Shown here: one piece after another, positions 62,440 through 64,000 of the stretch
Layout of the letters: each line of letters opens with the position of its first letter
Position numbering within the stretch: the first letter of the stretch is position 1
Source: Ptychodera flava
Lineage: Eukaryota; Hemichordata; Enteropneusta; Ptychoderidae
DNA length: 64,000 bases
Assembly (NCBI RefSeq): GCF_041260155.1
Contig: NC_091939.1
Coordinates: forward strand, 42,340,370-42,404,369
Reading direction: 5' to 3'
Position numbers and translations under genes: made by a program
The notes under the pieces: generated by a model
What the model was told of the DNA's origin: nothing
The model's database searches: none
The model's input: only the letters and a program-made list of their open reading frames with translations

Positions 62440-63520
62440 ATTAGCTCCCATATCTGCATATGTATATATGCAAATGGGAGGTATTCGTATAAGGTGGAAA
62501 AATGTCGTCTGTATGTATGTATGTATGTATGTCCGTCCACATCAAAAACTCCTAAACCGTAGCACCTACTGTCTTAGTTTTTGGTGTACAGGTGCACCTA
62601 GGGGTGGAGATGTGAATTTGTTCAAATTAACATGTCAGTGCCAAATATATGCAAATGAGGGGGAAAAAAAGGAAAAATCCTGCAAATTGCTAAAACTCAG
62701 TAAGCATTGGTCAGATTTGGTTGAAACTTGGTATGCAGATTTCTTTAGGTATTCTAAATTATGTGTGCAAAAATTGGGATGAAATTTGCATGTTTGTATT
62801 TTTAGGGGATTTTTTTCCGTTTTTAGTCAAAAAATCTTGTTCTCTGAAATCACTTGTCTGATTGCTATGAAACTTAATATTCATGTTCCTCAGGATGACC
62901 TCAGTCACGCTTTTACAAATTGTATTGATATTGTCATATTTGTAATTTTGGGGCAATTTTCCCAATTTTTGATAAAAAAAATTTTTATCCAAAAACTACT
63001 GATTTGATAGCTTTGATATTTGGTATACAGGTATCTAAGATTAATCTCAATATAATGTATTGAAGATATGTTGAAACTGGCAATTTTTTATTATTTTGGG
63101 GGCAATTTTTGCCTTTTTGGTCAAAACATGTTTCTCCCAAAACTTCTGATCTGGTAGCTTTGATACCTAGTGTACAGGTTCCTAGGGTTTATGTTAAAAT
63201 TAGATATATTCAAATTAGGATGAAATCTGCAATTTTGTATTTTGGGGGGCAACTTTTCTCATTTTTGGTCAAAAAATTTGTTTCTCAAAATTTACCAGTC
63301 TGATTGCTTTGATATTTAGTAAACCGGTTCTTAGGGTTTTTGTTAATAAGATATATTGAAATTAAGTTGAAATCCGGAATTTTGAATTTTTGGGGCAACT
63401 TTGCGAAACTGTCAGTTTTACTGGGATATCTTTCATTTTGTATTTTTAAGATTTTTTTTGGTAATTTTATACCTACTGGAACTAAGGGTATATAATGTGG
63501 TGATTTAGTAAGCATTTGAT
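62440..63520 (+). mobile_element. Central-repeat element family, copy 3, in PPIL2 intron
   Basis: Begins near AGCTCCCATATCTGCATATG, a near-palindrome with the following ATATGCAAATGGGAGG. It has a (TATG)n run at 62512-62532 and GTCCGTCC, then about four units of ~145 bp with GATGAAATTTGCA, TTTTTGGTCAAAA and TTGATATTTGGTATACAGG words, the complement of those in copy 2. No coding. Confidence 0.68.
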
Positions 63521-64000
63521 ATGGTAAACTGTATTTGGTGTTGAAATGAGGTAAAAAAATCCTGGCAGATTTTGAAAAAATTCCAAACAAATGCCAATAA
63601 AAAATTCAGCCAGAGAAGGTTTGACAAAAAGAAAAGGTGGGAGAGTGGGGGAAAAAAGAATGTACAATGGATCGGATAAAAAAGATAATGTACCTCATCC
63701 ATCTACCAGACACCACCCCTTATCAAATGGTCCACCCTGATGTATTTTTGTGCCTAATTAACCATGCAGTGTATTTTAGTTTAAGATGTCAAGTTAGGTA
63801 AGGATTTGAAAGGAATAGTCAAGTTCACCACAGTTTAACTTTATCTCTTGTGTCATCATCCTTGTGTAATTGGTTAAGTTTGTAAGTTGTTCCAGATGTG
63901 GATGCACCAGCTGTTCTGGAAGAAAACAATGTATACTTTTCCCTGTAGGGTTTCTGAGTTGATGATTGTATGTTGAAATTTCTCCATGTATCTGGTGTAT

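Noticed and set aside
1-64000. Retrovirus-like, LTR, LINE or Polinton sequence
   Set aside because: No reverse transcriptase, integrase, capsid, envelope or long terminal repeats were recognised anywhere in the window.
62398-64000. Further PPIL2 exon near the window end
   Set aside because: Nothing matching the next expected cyclophilin block (TPKTCENF-like) was found; the intron seems to run past the window.

Overview
This is a piece of an animal nuclear genome: AT-rich, intron-rich, with GT-AG splice sites, short exons (32-200 bp) and many small non-autonomous DNA transposons. The gene set (CCDC74, RFC2, CENP-Q, PPIL2) and the closeness of the proteins to their vertebrate counterparts point to an invertebrate deuterostome. 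A hemichordate-like animal is my best guess from base composition and repeat style, but this is inference. No prokaryotic genes, CRISPR arrays, retrovirus-like elements or reverse-transcriptase ORFs were seen.

Layout. (1) 1-11963, + strand: the last five coding exons of a CCDC74 orthologue; its 5' part lies before the window. (2) 16615-24782, - strand: a complete nine-exon RFC2 gene (354 aa, clamp-loader subunit), tail-to-tail with CCDC74. An E2F-like site sits just before its start codon. (3) 24783-32207: a repeat-rich gap with a large fold-back element, a three-copy ~220-bp tandem repeat, a MITE, a tRNA-derived SINE copy and a ~3-kb array of a 117-bp minisatellite. (4) 32242-41559, + strand: a complete nine-coding-exon CENP-Q gene (300 aa, inner kinetochore). 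(5) 43855-44976: a pogo/Tigger-like DNA transposon with TIRs and a TA target duplication, internally deleted. (6) 45230-45887, - strand: two matching exons of a gene I cannot name. (7) 47041-52560, - strand: a gene for an unrecognised type I membrane protein (434 aa in the three-exon model). (8) 53177 to beyond 62397, + strand: PPIL2, a U-box/cyclophilin protein of the spliceosome, head-to-head with gene 7 and cut by the window end inside the cyclophilin domain.

The exon models of RFC2, CENP-Q, PPIL2 and CCDC74 were checked codon by codon across every junction and all phases agree. The genes are not an operon; what RFC2 and CENP-Q share is cell-cycle use (DNA replication and chromosome segregation).

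I found no clear undescribed biological system. The items most worth a second look are the 117-bp minisatellite (a multiple of three, so it carries a repeating 39-residue frame, with a ~1.05-kb higher-order period), a group of fold-back palindromes, a housekeeping-promoter-like cluster of YY1, ETS and NRF-1 sites inside an RFC2 intron, the unnamed - strand exons at 45.2-45.9 kb, and the unnamed membrane protein.
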